From positions 1 to 45,168 of the forward strand of contig JAFXDG010000115.1 of the NCBI GenBank assembly GCA_017521285.1: a stretch of 45,168 bases of DNA, written 5' to 3'. Positions 7,731 to 14,740 of this stretch are shown piece by piece. The stretch's first letter is position 1; the number at the start of each line of letters is the position of its first letter. This DNA comes from Bacteroidaceae bacterium (GTDB taxonomy: Bacteria > Bacteroidota > Bacteroidia > Bacteroidales > Bacteroidaceae). The position numbers and the translations under genes are program-made. The notes under the pieces are model-generated. The model ran no database searches. It saw only the letters and a program-made list of their open reading frames with translations, and was not told where the DNA came from.

Positions 7731-8984
7731 ATGAAGGATTTTTTGAAAGATTTGAAACGGAAAGACCATCCGCGCTATTTGGGCGGTATGGATTTCCTGA
7801 AATATGTAGGGCCGGGCCTGTTGGTGACGGTGGGATTCATTGATCCGGGCAATTGGGCCAGCAACTTTGCGGCCGGTTCCATGTTCGGTTACACCTTATT
7901 GTGGGTTGTCACCCTTTCGACGGTGATGCTGATATTGCTGCAACACAATGTAGCCCACTTGGGAATAGCCACGGGACTTTGTCTTTCTGAAGCGGCCCAC
8001 CAGTATCTGCCCAAGTGGTTGTCCGTGCCTGTGTTGTCCAGTGCCGTATTGGCCAGCATCTCCACTTCGTTGGCCGAGATATTGGGTGGTGCCATAGCCT
8101 TGCAGATGCTCTTCGGTGTGCCGATTCCGGCTGGTGCCCTGTTGACCACAGCCTTCGTGGTTGTCATGCTTTTTACCAACAGTTACCGGCGGGTGGAAAA
8201 GGGAATCATCGCTTTCGTTTCCCTTATCGGTTTTTCGTTCCTCTACGAACTTTTCCTGATTGATGTGGATTGGCTGGTGGCCATGCGTTCGGCGGTAGTT
8301 CCTTCTATCCCGGAAGGCAGTATGCTGATTGTGATGAGTGTGTTGGGTGCAGTGGTGATGCCACACAACCTGTTTCTCCATTCCGAGGTGATACAGAGTC
8401 GGCAAGTGAATCTGCAGGACGATGCACATATCCGCAAGGCGTTGAAGTACGAGTTTTTTGACACACTTCTGGCTATGACCATCGGATGGGCCATCAATAG
8501 TGCTATGATAGTCTTGGCCGCTGCCACTTTCTTCAAAAACGGTGTGCAAGTGGAGGAACTGGCTCAGGCGCAGAGTCTGCTCGACCCTCTGTTGGGCGGA
8601 GCGGCAGGCATTGTGTTTGCTGTGGCTTTGTTGTTGGCCGGTGTCTCTTCTACCATTACCAGTGGTATGGCGGCCGGCTCCATTTTTGCCGGATTCTTCG
8701 GCGAAGCATACAACATCAAGGATGCCCATTCGCGCTTGGGCGTGTTGCTTTCGTTGGGCATTGCCTTATTGATTATCTTCTTTATCGAAGATCCCTTCTA
8801 TGGGCTGATTATTTCGCAGATGGTGCTGAGCATCCAGTTGCCCATTACGGTGTTCTTGCAGGTGGGACTTACTTCGTCCAGACGGGTAATGGGACAATAT
8901 GTCAACAGTCGCTCCACCACGGTGATACTCTATTCGGTGGCTGCGGTTGTCACAGTGCTGAATATCATGTTGTTACTGGGGTAG
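7731..8984 (+). CDS. mntH: Nramp-family divalent metal ion transporter
   Basis: This is an inner-membrane proton-coupled Mn2+/Fe2+ importer of the Nramp family. TM1 carries the metal-binding DPGN (38-41, within GFIDPGNWAS), and TM6 carries MPHN (210-213, within MPHNLFLHS). These residues supply the metal ligands in solved Nramp structures. About eleven hydrophobic helices are visible over 417 aa, a normal length. The start at 7731 follows GAAGGC closely. It stands alone, with repeats on both sides and no visible metal-regulator site. Confidence 0.93.
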   Translation: MKDFLKDLKRKDHPRYLGGMDFLKYVGPGLLVTVGFIDPGNWASNFAAGSMFGYTLLWVVTLSTVMLILLQHNVAHLGIATGLCLSEAAHQYLPKWLSVPVLSSAVLASISTSLAEILGGAIALQMLFGVPIPAGALLTTAFVVVMLFTNSYRRVEKGIIAFVSLIGFSFLYELFLIDVDWLVAMRSAVVPSIPEGSMLIVMSVLGAVVMPHNLFLHSEVIQSRQVNLQDDAHIRKALKYEFFDTLLAMTIGWAINSAMIVLAAATFFKNGVQVEELAQAQSLLDPLLGGAAGIVFAVALLLAGVSSTITSGMAAGSIFAGFFGEAYNIKDAHSRLGVLLSLGIALLIIFFIEDPFYGLIISQMVLSIQLPITVFLQVGLTSSRRVMGQYVNSRSTTVILYSVAAVVTVLNIMLLLG

Positions 8985-9077
8985 GGCAGACCTCCGGCAG
9001 CGTCCCTTGATAGCCGCGTGAGGGCACAATTGAAATAGTGAATCGATAGAAATATAAACAACAATTAATAAATAATT

Positions 9078-9246
9078 CAACTTTCGCAAGTATAAGAAGT
9101 TGCAGGAGTTCAGTAGTTACAGGAGTTCAGACGATAGTTTCGACTATACTTAACATGACGTTCAAATAATCTATTGTCTGTAACTCCTGAGCGAAGCGAA
9201 AACTTCTGAACTCCTGAACTCCAGAAAGTTGAGCTTGCGAAACATT
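9078..9246. repeat. Inverted GGAGTTCAG repeat element with UUCG-loop core
   Basis: The left arm (AACTTTCGCAAG, then GGAGTTCAG units) and the right arm (GAACTCCTGAACTCC, then GTTGAGCTTGCGAAA) are imperfect inverted copies. In the centre, ATAGT-TTCG-ACTAT (9134-9147) can form a UUCG-capped hairpin. The same core recurs at 26041-26054. The element separates mntH from the 47-aa peptide gene. Confidence 0.7.
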
Positions 9247-9259
9247 AATAAATAAGAAT

Positions 9260-9403
9260 ATGAAAAGAGAGAAAACCATGAAACAGTACGAGGCTCCCGA
9301 CATGGAGATCTTGTTAGTCAAAGTTGAAGGCGGCTTTGCCTATAGCGAAGGCGGTGCCTTTGAAGACGAGTGGGGGGATATTATTACTCCAGGAATCGGA
9401 TAA
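9260..9403 (+). CDS. 47-aa peptide gene ahead of the fimbrillin cluster
   Basis: This short frame begins ATG AAA AGA and encodes 47 residues, with an internal ATG at residue 7 as an alternative start. It opens with basic residues, then KQYEAPDMEILLVKVEGG, and ends in a Gly/acidic tail (FEDEWGDIITPGIG). Small proteins starting with a Y-x-x-P-x-x-E/D-type stretch are common just upstream of surface-lipoprotein operons in Bacteroidales, and I know no assigned function for them. The length, the Gly-rich second half and the conserved front part would also suit a leader-core precursor, but no maturase is nearby. It lies 138 bp before the first fimbrillin gene on the same strand. Confidence 0.6.
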   Translation: MKREKTMKQYEAPDMEILLVKVEGGFAYSEGGAFEDEWGDIITPGIG

Positions 9404-9530
9404 TGGCGATGGCTGATGGCTGATGGCTAATGGCGATGGCAGATGGCGATGCCCCCTCAACGCATCAACCCCTCAACGTCTCAACGCATCAACCTTTGAC
9501 TTTCGCCCCTCAAACACTAAACCCTAAACA
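9404..9530. repeat. Composite GGCGATGGC / CAACGCATCAACC / CTTTGAC repeat
   Basis: GGCGATGGCTGATGGC hexamers start right at the peptide stop codon. CCCCTCAACGTCTCAACGCATCAACC units and a TTTGACTTTCG tail follow. The block at 30738-30880 has the same order, and the blocks at 23550 and 24630 are inverted versions. The repeat lies between the peptide gene and the first fimbrillin gene. Confidence 0.75.
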
Positions 9531-9541
9531 TCTCACTGAAT

Positions 9542-10435
9542 ATGAAAGCAATAAAATACCTGTTAGCCTGCTTGCTGCCATTGGCAGTGGCTTGCGGCTC
9601 GGACGACAACAACGATCCGATAGACAATCCCGAGAACAATCCTGTCGAAGTTCCCGACACAGTACCCGAAACCCCGCAGCGCGACTGGAAGCCCACCTTC
9701 TCGCGTGCCAGCTCTGCCAGCGCCACCGTGGCCGGCTTCACGGCTGCCGCGACGCGCGCGTTCCAGAGCGATATGGCCTACGATGGCACCCAGTGGGCCT
9801 GGACCGACGGCACCGCGCCTGCCCTTGGCGAGAGTGCGACCATCACCTGCACCTTGCCCGCCCTGAACGGAACGGCCAGCACGCGCTACTACTACAGCCC
9901 CTCGCAGAACGACCGCCTGCAGTGGGACTGCGTTGACGTGAGCGAGCAGAAGGAGGACAACAGCTTCCACTTCACCAACGTCACCCACCGCGTGGCACAG
10001 ATGCGCGTCATCGTCAACCGCTATTTCTTGGTCGATGAGCTGAAGGCCTACTGCTCACAGTACGGCTACTTCAACTGCCTCACCGGCATGTTCGACGAGG
10101 TTGCCTCCCCCACCGGTCGCAACGTGGTGCCACAGAGCGACGGCAACGGCAACTACATATACACCTTCACCATCGTGCCGCAGACCTTCAAGGCGGGCAC
10201 CACGCTGCTCACCTACAAGGATGTCTATAGCGACGGCTACTACACCTACCGCCACGTCCTCGACCGCGACATCACCATCGACCCCAACGAGCGTCTCGTA
10301 GTGGAAGCCACCTGGGGCGAGGACTGGGAAGGCGGTGAATATACCGAGACCCGCACCAATGTCGCCCTCTCCGTCACCGTAGCCGACTGGGAGGTGAACG
10401 AGACCATCGACGGCAGCGCCAGTGAGAACAACTAA
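9542..10435 (+). CDS. Fimbrillin-family surface lipoprotein
   Basis: This 297-aa protein has a type II signal ending LPLAVAC (Cys18). It is followed by GSDDNND, an acidic stretch of the kind that exports Bacteroidetes lipoproteins to the cell surface. Features shared with Mfa1/FimA-like fimbrillins are a TRA tripeptide (around Arg72), the strand HRVAQMRVIV, and the terminal strand LSVTVADWEVNETI, the region expected to take part in donor-strand exchange. It is the first of seven consecutive lipoprotein genes; the next starts 33 nt on. Assignment to the Mfa_like family is from pattern, not a search. It could be a structural subunit or a minor or anchor subunit. Confidence 0.75.
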   Translation: MKAIKYLLACLLPLAVACGSDDNNDPIDNPENNPVEVPDTVPETPQRDWKPTFSRASSASATVAGFTAAATRAFQSDMAYDGTQWAWTDGTAPALGESATITCTLPALNGTASTRYYYSPSQNDRLQWDCVDVSEQKEDNSFHFTNVTHRVAQMRVIVNRYFLVDELKAYCSQYGYFNCLTGMFDEVASPTGRNVVPQSDGNGNYIYTFTIVPQTFKAGTTLLTYKDVYSDGYYTYRHVLDRDITIDPNERLVVEATWGEDWEGGEYTETRTNVALSVTVADWEVNETIDGSASENN

Positions 10436-10468
10436 TCCATACTGATAAACAAAAAAAATACCACCATA

Positions 10469-12730
10469 ATGAAAAAGAACCTCATCACCCGCATTGGCCG
10501 CCTCATGGCGATGCCTTTGGCTGTTGCCGCATTGGTAGCGTGCAACGAAGAGAACATAGTTGACAACACCCAGATGGATGCCGTGGGCATCAGCGTCGCA
10601 ATGACCGGCACGGCCGAGACCGTGACCCGCGCCACTACCCTGCCCTCGGGCGACCTGAAGCTGCTGTACGGCTCCCTGACGTCGCTCCAGACGGCCATCT
10701 ACACCGGCAGCGGCACATCGTGGAGCAGCACCGCGCCGCTCTACTGGCAGCAGCTCGCCTCTGAGCAGGGCAAGTACCCCTTCTACGCCGTGTCGCCCTC
10801 CGATGCCGACATGACCGCCGTGCCCGCCGACCAGAGCACCGCCGACGCCGCCAAGGCCTCGGACCTGCTCATGGCCTTTGCCGAGCCCTCCTACAAGAGC
10901 ACCATCGCGCTCAACTTCCAGCACGCCCTCTCCATGGTGGAGGTGAACCTCACCAACGGCGGCGGCATGACCGATGCTGAGCTCTCCACCGCATTGCTCA
11001 CCATCGACGGCCTGCAGACCCAGTACACCGTAGCGGGCACCACCGCCACCGCATCGGGCACGGCCGCCAACGGCCTTATGCCCTTGAAGAACGGCGCCAA
11101 CTTCCAGTTCATCGCCCCGGCGCAGCAGCTGGCAACCAGTGGCCTGACGATGAACTTCACCGTCACCATCAACGGCGTGCCCGTGGTCTATACCTATCAG
11201 AACCCCGCCGACCTCACCCTCGTAGATGGCAAGAAGACCGTGTTCAACATCTCCGTGAGCAAGACCGCCATCCAGGTTGATGTCGCCGTGGAGGACTGGA
11301 CAACCGGTGAGAGCCGCAACGAGACTCTGACGATTGCCATCACCGGCACCGCCGATCAGGTGACCGGCACCGCCGGCAACATCACCGAGCTCCATATCAC
11401 TCCGTTTGCCGAGAAGCAGATAAGCAAGGAATATGCGGCTGCCAATACTCACCACACCTACACCAAGGGCAACGACGGCACCTGGACGAGCAACGACCCC
11501 ATCTACCTCGACAACCTCACCGCTGGCAGCGTGCTCTACGCCCTGGCCTACAACAAGGATGCCAACGGCAACCAGATTCAGGATGCCAAGACCCGGCTCA
11601 ATGACTTCCTCGGCACCGACGCCGTGAGCGTGAAGGGCGGCACAGCGGCCTTCACCCTCCGCCACCTGCTGGCACAGATGACTATTAATCTCGTGGCCGG
11701 CACGGGATTCTCTGCTGACCTCACTGATGCCACCATCAGCACCCCGACCATGACCTTCGAGCACAAGCTCGGCACCGATGCCAACGGCAACATGGTAATG
11801 AATGAGGTTACATCAAATAGCGGCAAATACGTGGACATCACCTCCGGCGCCACCCACATCGTCGTTCCCCAGACGCTTGCTGCCAACAGCATCTTCACCG
11901 TGACGCTTGCCAACGGCAACACCTACGAGGCGACACTCACCGAGGCCGTGACCCTCGCAGCCGGCGTGAACACCACCATCACCCTGACGCTGATGCCTAC
12001 CAAGGTGGGCGTGAGCGCAGCTGTCACCCCGTGGGGCGAGGCAGCCGCAGCGGCTACCGTGCAGTTGGCGGGCATCACTGCCGGTGATGTGTCTGTCACT
12101 GCAGCCGAAGGCGACCAACTCACTATTACCTACGCTCAGGACAACCTCACCGCCATCTACACTTATGCGAATAGTGCATGGGGAAGCACCGCACCGCTCT
12201 ATTGGGACGACATTACAAAGAGTACTTTTACTGGAAACTTTACCGCTGAGTATGTCTTTGCTACCAAGACCGTACCCGTGGAAGACAAGCTTGTGGGTAC
12301 CATTACCAATGCCGCCTATGGCAGCGCGTTGAGCTTCAATCTGGCACACACCACATCCAAGATGACCTTTACCTTCAAGGGCGACGGCACCACTACTACC
12401 GATGAGGAAGTGGCGGCCTTTACCAAGACCATCACATTGGGCGATGCCACACACACTATCATAGCCGATGCAATGCACTTCGCTCCCCAAGCCCTCACCG
12501 ATGACAACACCATCGTCCTGACTCGCCCCAATGGCAACACCTACACCGTGAAGCTCGGCGAGCTGAAGGATGCCCAGCAAGCTGCCATCTTTGGCACCAA
12601 CGGTATCGAGGCCGGCAAGCACTACCAGATAACCCTCACCGTGAACGAGACCTCGGTAGGCATCTCGGCCACCATTGCTGAGTGGACCGACGTCAGCGGC
12701 TCGGGCACTGTGACACCGGACTTCCAGTAA
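10469..12730 (+). CDS. Large fimbrillin-family lipoprotein with three tandem fimbrillin domains
   Basis: This is a 753-aa lipoprotein (lipobox ALVAC, Cys25, then NEEN) with a TRA site at Arg54. It appears to be three fimbrillin-like units in series. Each has a central strand motif (FQHALSMVEVNL, LRHLLAQMTINLV, LAHTTSKMTFTF) and ends with a related strand (VDVAVEDW near 270, VGVSAAVTPW near 512, VGISATIAEW near 729). Single fimbrillins are usually 300-450 aa, so this is a chain-like or stalk protein. The body is rich in Thr, Ala and Gly with low Lys. It is 24 nt upstream of the next gene. The function as a fimbrial component is inferred. Confidence 0.8.
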   Translation: MKKNLITRIGRLMAMPLAVAALVACNEENIVDNTQMDAVGISVAMTGTAETVTRATTLPSGDLKLLYGSLTSLQTAIYTGSGTSWSSTAPLYWQQLASEQGKYPFYAVSPSDADMTAVPADQSTADAAKASDLLMAFAEPSYKSTIALNFQHALSMVEVNLTNGGGMTDAELSTALLTIDGLQTQYTVAGTTATASGTAANGLMPLKNGANFQFIAPAQQLATSGLTMNFTVTINGVPVVYTYQNPADLTLVDGKKTVFNISVSKTAIQVDVAVEDWTTGESRNETLTIAITGTADQVTGTAGNITELHITPFAEKQISKEYAAANTHHTYTKGNDGTWTSNDPIYLDNLTAGSVLYALAYNKDANGNQIQDAKTRLNDFLGTDAVSVKGGTAAFTLRHLLAQMTINLVAGTGFSADLTDATISTPTMTFEHKLGTDANGNMVMNEVTSNSGKYVDITSGATHIVVPQTLAANSIFTVTLANGNTYEATLTEAVTLAAGVNTTITLTLMPTKVGVSAAVTPWGEAAAAATVQLAGITAGDVSVTAAEGDQLTITYAQDNLTAIYTYANSAWGSTAPLYWDDITKSTFTGNFTAEYVFATKTVPVEDKLVGTITNAAYGSALSFNLAHTTSKMTFTFKGDGTTTTDEEVAAFTKTITLGDATHTIIADAMHFAPQALTDDNTIVLTRPNGNTYTVKLGELKDAQQAAIFGTNGIEAGKHYQITLTVNETSVGISATIAEWTDVSGSGTVTPDFQ

Positions 12731-12754
12731 TTCACTATATATAATATAAGGAAT

Positions 12755-14722
12755 ATGAAAACGATAAATAACAGATACGCCACCCGTAGGGGCGAACCGA
12801 TGTGTTCGCCCAGATACCCCCACACGGTCGCCATGGAGGGCAGACACATCGGTCTGCCCCTACGGTGGATGAATGCCGTGGGCAGATACATCGGTCTTTT
12901 GGGCATACACATTGGTCTGCCCCTACTCTTCCTCGCCGCCTGCACCCAGGACGACATCGCCCCTGCGTACAACGACGCGCCCCTCACCATCACCGCCACC
13001 ATTCCGGGCGACGTGTGGGCCGTGGCAACACGTGCCGAGGGCGAGGGCACTGTGACATACTCCGACTGGACGCTGCACTACACCGACTACAACGGCAATC
13101 CTGCCAGCGGTACCTTGACCGCCACTTCGTCGCAGGACGGCACCTACACGCTCACCTCGGGCAGCGACCTGGTGTGGGCCAAGGTTCAGGACACGCAGGA
13201 TGCCGACGAGACCTTCCACCTCACCTGCGTGGGTTCCGACGGCGCGACCTACTATGCCACCACCACGGCGGCACATGGTGCGCTCACGGTGGCGTTCACC
13301 ACTGCGATGAAGCCCACCCTGGCAAAGCTCACCGTGAACTTCACGCTCTCGCACAACATGGCTCAGGTGGATTACAGCGACTTCACCATCTCCGTCACAG
13401 CCAAGGCGGCAAAGACTTCCACCGCCGACGAGGTGGTCTATTACCCGATGACCCACGGCGGCACATGGCCGGTTGCCGAGGGCGATGCCGCCACCACCGC
13501 CTTCACGCTTTCTCAGCAGTCTGCAGCCACTGGCACCTACACCATCACCGGTTCGATGCTCCTGCCCCAGCAGACGATGGGCGAGACCATGACCGTGGAA
13601 TACAACAACGGCACGGTCAACAACTTCGAGGACGACATTTCCTGGACGCTCGACCTCAGCGCCGTGGCTGTGACAGGCGGCGAGGAGGGTCAGAAGGCCA
13701 ACGAGCTCATTGCGGGCCAGCACCTGACGCTGAACCTCAAGGCAGGCCTCACCGCCATCAACATGCCCTCGGACATCCAGATTGAGGCATTCACCGCAGC
13801 CGACGCCGACAGCTACAACCCCGACCTTGGCGGCGTGGCCAAGACCTACGAGTACGATGCAGCCAACAATACCTATTATATCTATCACGAGAAGTGCATC
13901 GAGGCTGCTTTGGCGGACAGGGCGGCGAACCATCCCGAAGCGGCGGTTGTGAGCAAAGCCGCGACCTTGGCCGTAGTGAATGGAGCTGAGGCCGACCTCG
14001 CCACCATGCAGGCTGCCATCGCTGGCAAGACCACCATCTATGTGATGGGCACGGAGCTGGCGAAGTATATCGATGGAACCTTAGGAGATGAAACCCAGAC
14101 TGTGGTGGGCGAGGCTATCCGTACCAGTAAAGCGGCCAACGGCACCATCTCCCTCGTTATGCCCGAGGTTACCACGATAGGGGACTATGCCTTCAGATAC
14201 TGCTACGCCCTCACCAATGTGTCGCTGCCCAAGGCCACAACGATAGGGAACAGTGCCTTCTACTGGTGCATCTACCTCGCGAGCGTGTCGCTGCCCAAGG
14301 CCACAACGATAGGGGACTATGCCTTCTACCGCTGCATCTACCTCGCGAGCGTGTCGCTGCCCGAGGCCACAGAGATAGGGAAGGAGGCCTTCTCCTCCTC
14401 TGCCCTCACCTGCGTGTCGGCTCCCAAGGCCACAATGATAGGGGAGTATGCCTTCAGCTACTGCACCGACCTCACCAATGTGTCGCTGCCCGCGGCCACA
14501 TCGATAGGGGATGCTGCCTTCTGGAGCTGCTACGCCCTCACGAGCCTCACCTTCGGCTCGGTGATAGAGAGCGTGGGAACCGCTGCGTTCAAAGAATTCC
14601 CCACCGAGAACTGCGACCTCACCCTCGCCGCAGGGCAGGCATCGCACGCAACGTACCCGGCCGAGGAAGGAGAGAACAAGAGGTGGGCCTACTACACCTG
14701 GAAAAGCATCACGCTGAAATAA
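12755..14722 (+). CDS. Fimbrillin-BspA leucine-rich repeat lipoprotein with a REP-derived leader
   Basis: The 655-aa lipoprotein has a fimbrillin-like part (about 64-420, TRA at Arg93), a linker shared with its paralogues (about 420-470) and a BspA-like leucine-rich repeat array (about 471-615). A conserved tail ends YTWKSITL. The 62-residue leader is abnormal: residues 11-37 are encoded by a complete inverted pair of REP palindromes and 42-58 by two further REP halves. The hydrophobic core (RYIGLLGIHIGLPLLFLAAC, Cys63) is therefore REP sequence. Internal starts at Met27 or Met39 would give a normal-length signal made almost wholly of REP codons. BspA-type repeats usually mediate binding to host proteins or other bacteria. 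Confidence 0.82.
   Translation: MKTINNRYATRRGEPMCSPRYPHTVAMEGRHIGLPLRWMNAVGRYIGLLGIHIGLPLLFLAACTQDDIAPAYNDAPLTITATIPGDVWAVATRAEGEGTVTYSDWTLHYTDYNGNPASGTLTATSSQDGTYTLTSGSDLVWAKVQDTQDADETFHLTCVGSDGATYYATTTAAHGALTVAFTTAMKPTLAKLTVNFTLSHNMAQVDYSDFTISVTAKAAKTSTADEVVYYPMTHGGTWPVAEGDAATTAFTLSQQSAATGTYTITGSMLLPQQTMGETMTVEYNNGTVNNFEDDISWTLDLSAVAVTGGEEGQKANELIAGQHLTLNLKAGLTAINMPSDIQIEAFTAADADSYNPDLGGVAKTYEYDAANNTYYIYHEKCIEAALADRAANHPEAAVVSKAATLAVVNGAEADLATMQAAIAGKTTIYVMGTELAKYIDGTLGDETQTVVGEAIRTSKAANGTISLVMPEVTTIGDYAFRYCYALTNVSLPKATTIGNSAFYWCIYLASVSLPKATTIGDYAFYRCIYLASVSLPEATEIGKEAFSSSALTCVSAPKATMIGEYAFSYCTDLTNVSLPAATSIGDAAFWSCYALTSLTFGSVIESVGTAAFKEFPTENCDLTLAAGQASHATYPAEEGENKRWAYYTWKSITLK
12786..12926. 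repeat. REP pair plus two REP halves inside a coding sequence
   Basis: A plus-orientation REP (12786-12811; arms GGGCGAA/TTCGCCC) and a minus-orientation REP (12838-12863; arms GGGCAGAC/GTCTGCCC) are joined by a spacer. That spacer is clearly related to the ones between intergenic REP pairs (shared ATA..CCCAC..GG.C..CAT). The whole unit is 78 bp, in frame. Degraded or partial halves follow at 12880-12897 and 12901-12926. Confidence 0.85.
14168..14600 (+). repeat. BspA-like LRR array, about seven 66-bp units
   Basis: Units of 22 aa (pattern T-I-G-x-x-A-F-x-x-C-x-x-L-T-x-V-S-L-P-x-A) repeat about six to seven times. One unit is shortened (KEAFSSSALTCVS). The DNA is also highly repetitive (GTGTCGCTGCCC, ACGATAGGG), so the array is a likely substrate for slippage or recombination. 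Confidence 0.85.
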
Positions 14723-14740
14723 GTACTAACGAATAAAATC

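Noticed and set aside
10055-11764. Long minus-strand open frame (569 codons) opposite the fimbrillin genes
   Set aside because: It is antisense to two well-supported lipoproteins, has a Gly/Val/His-rich composition typical of the complement of GCC/ACC-rich codons, and shows no domain or start signal.
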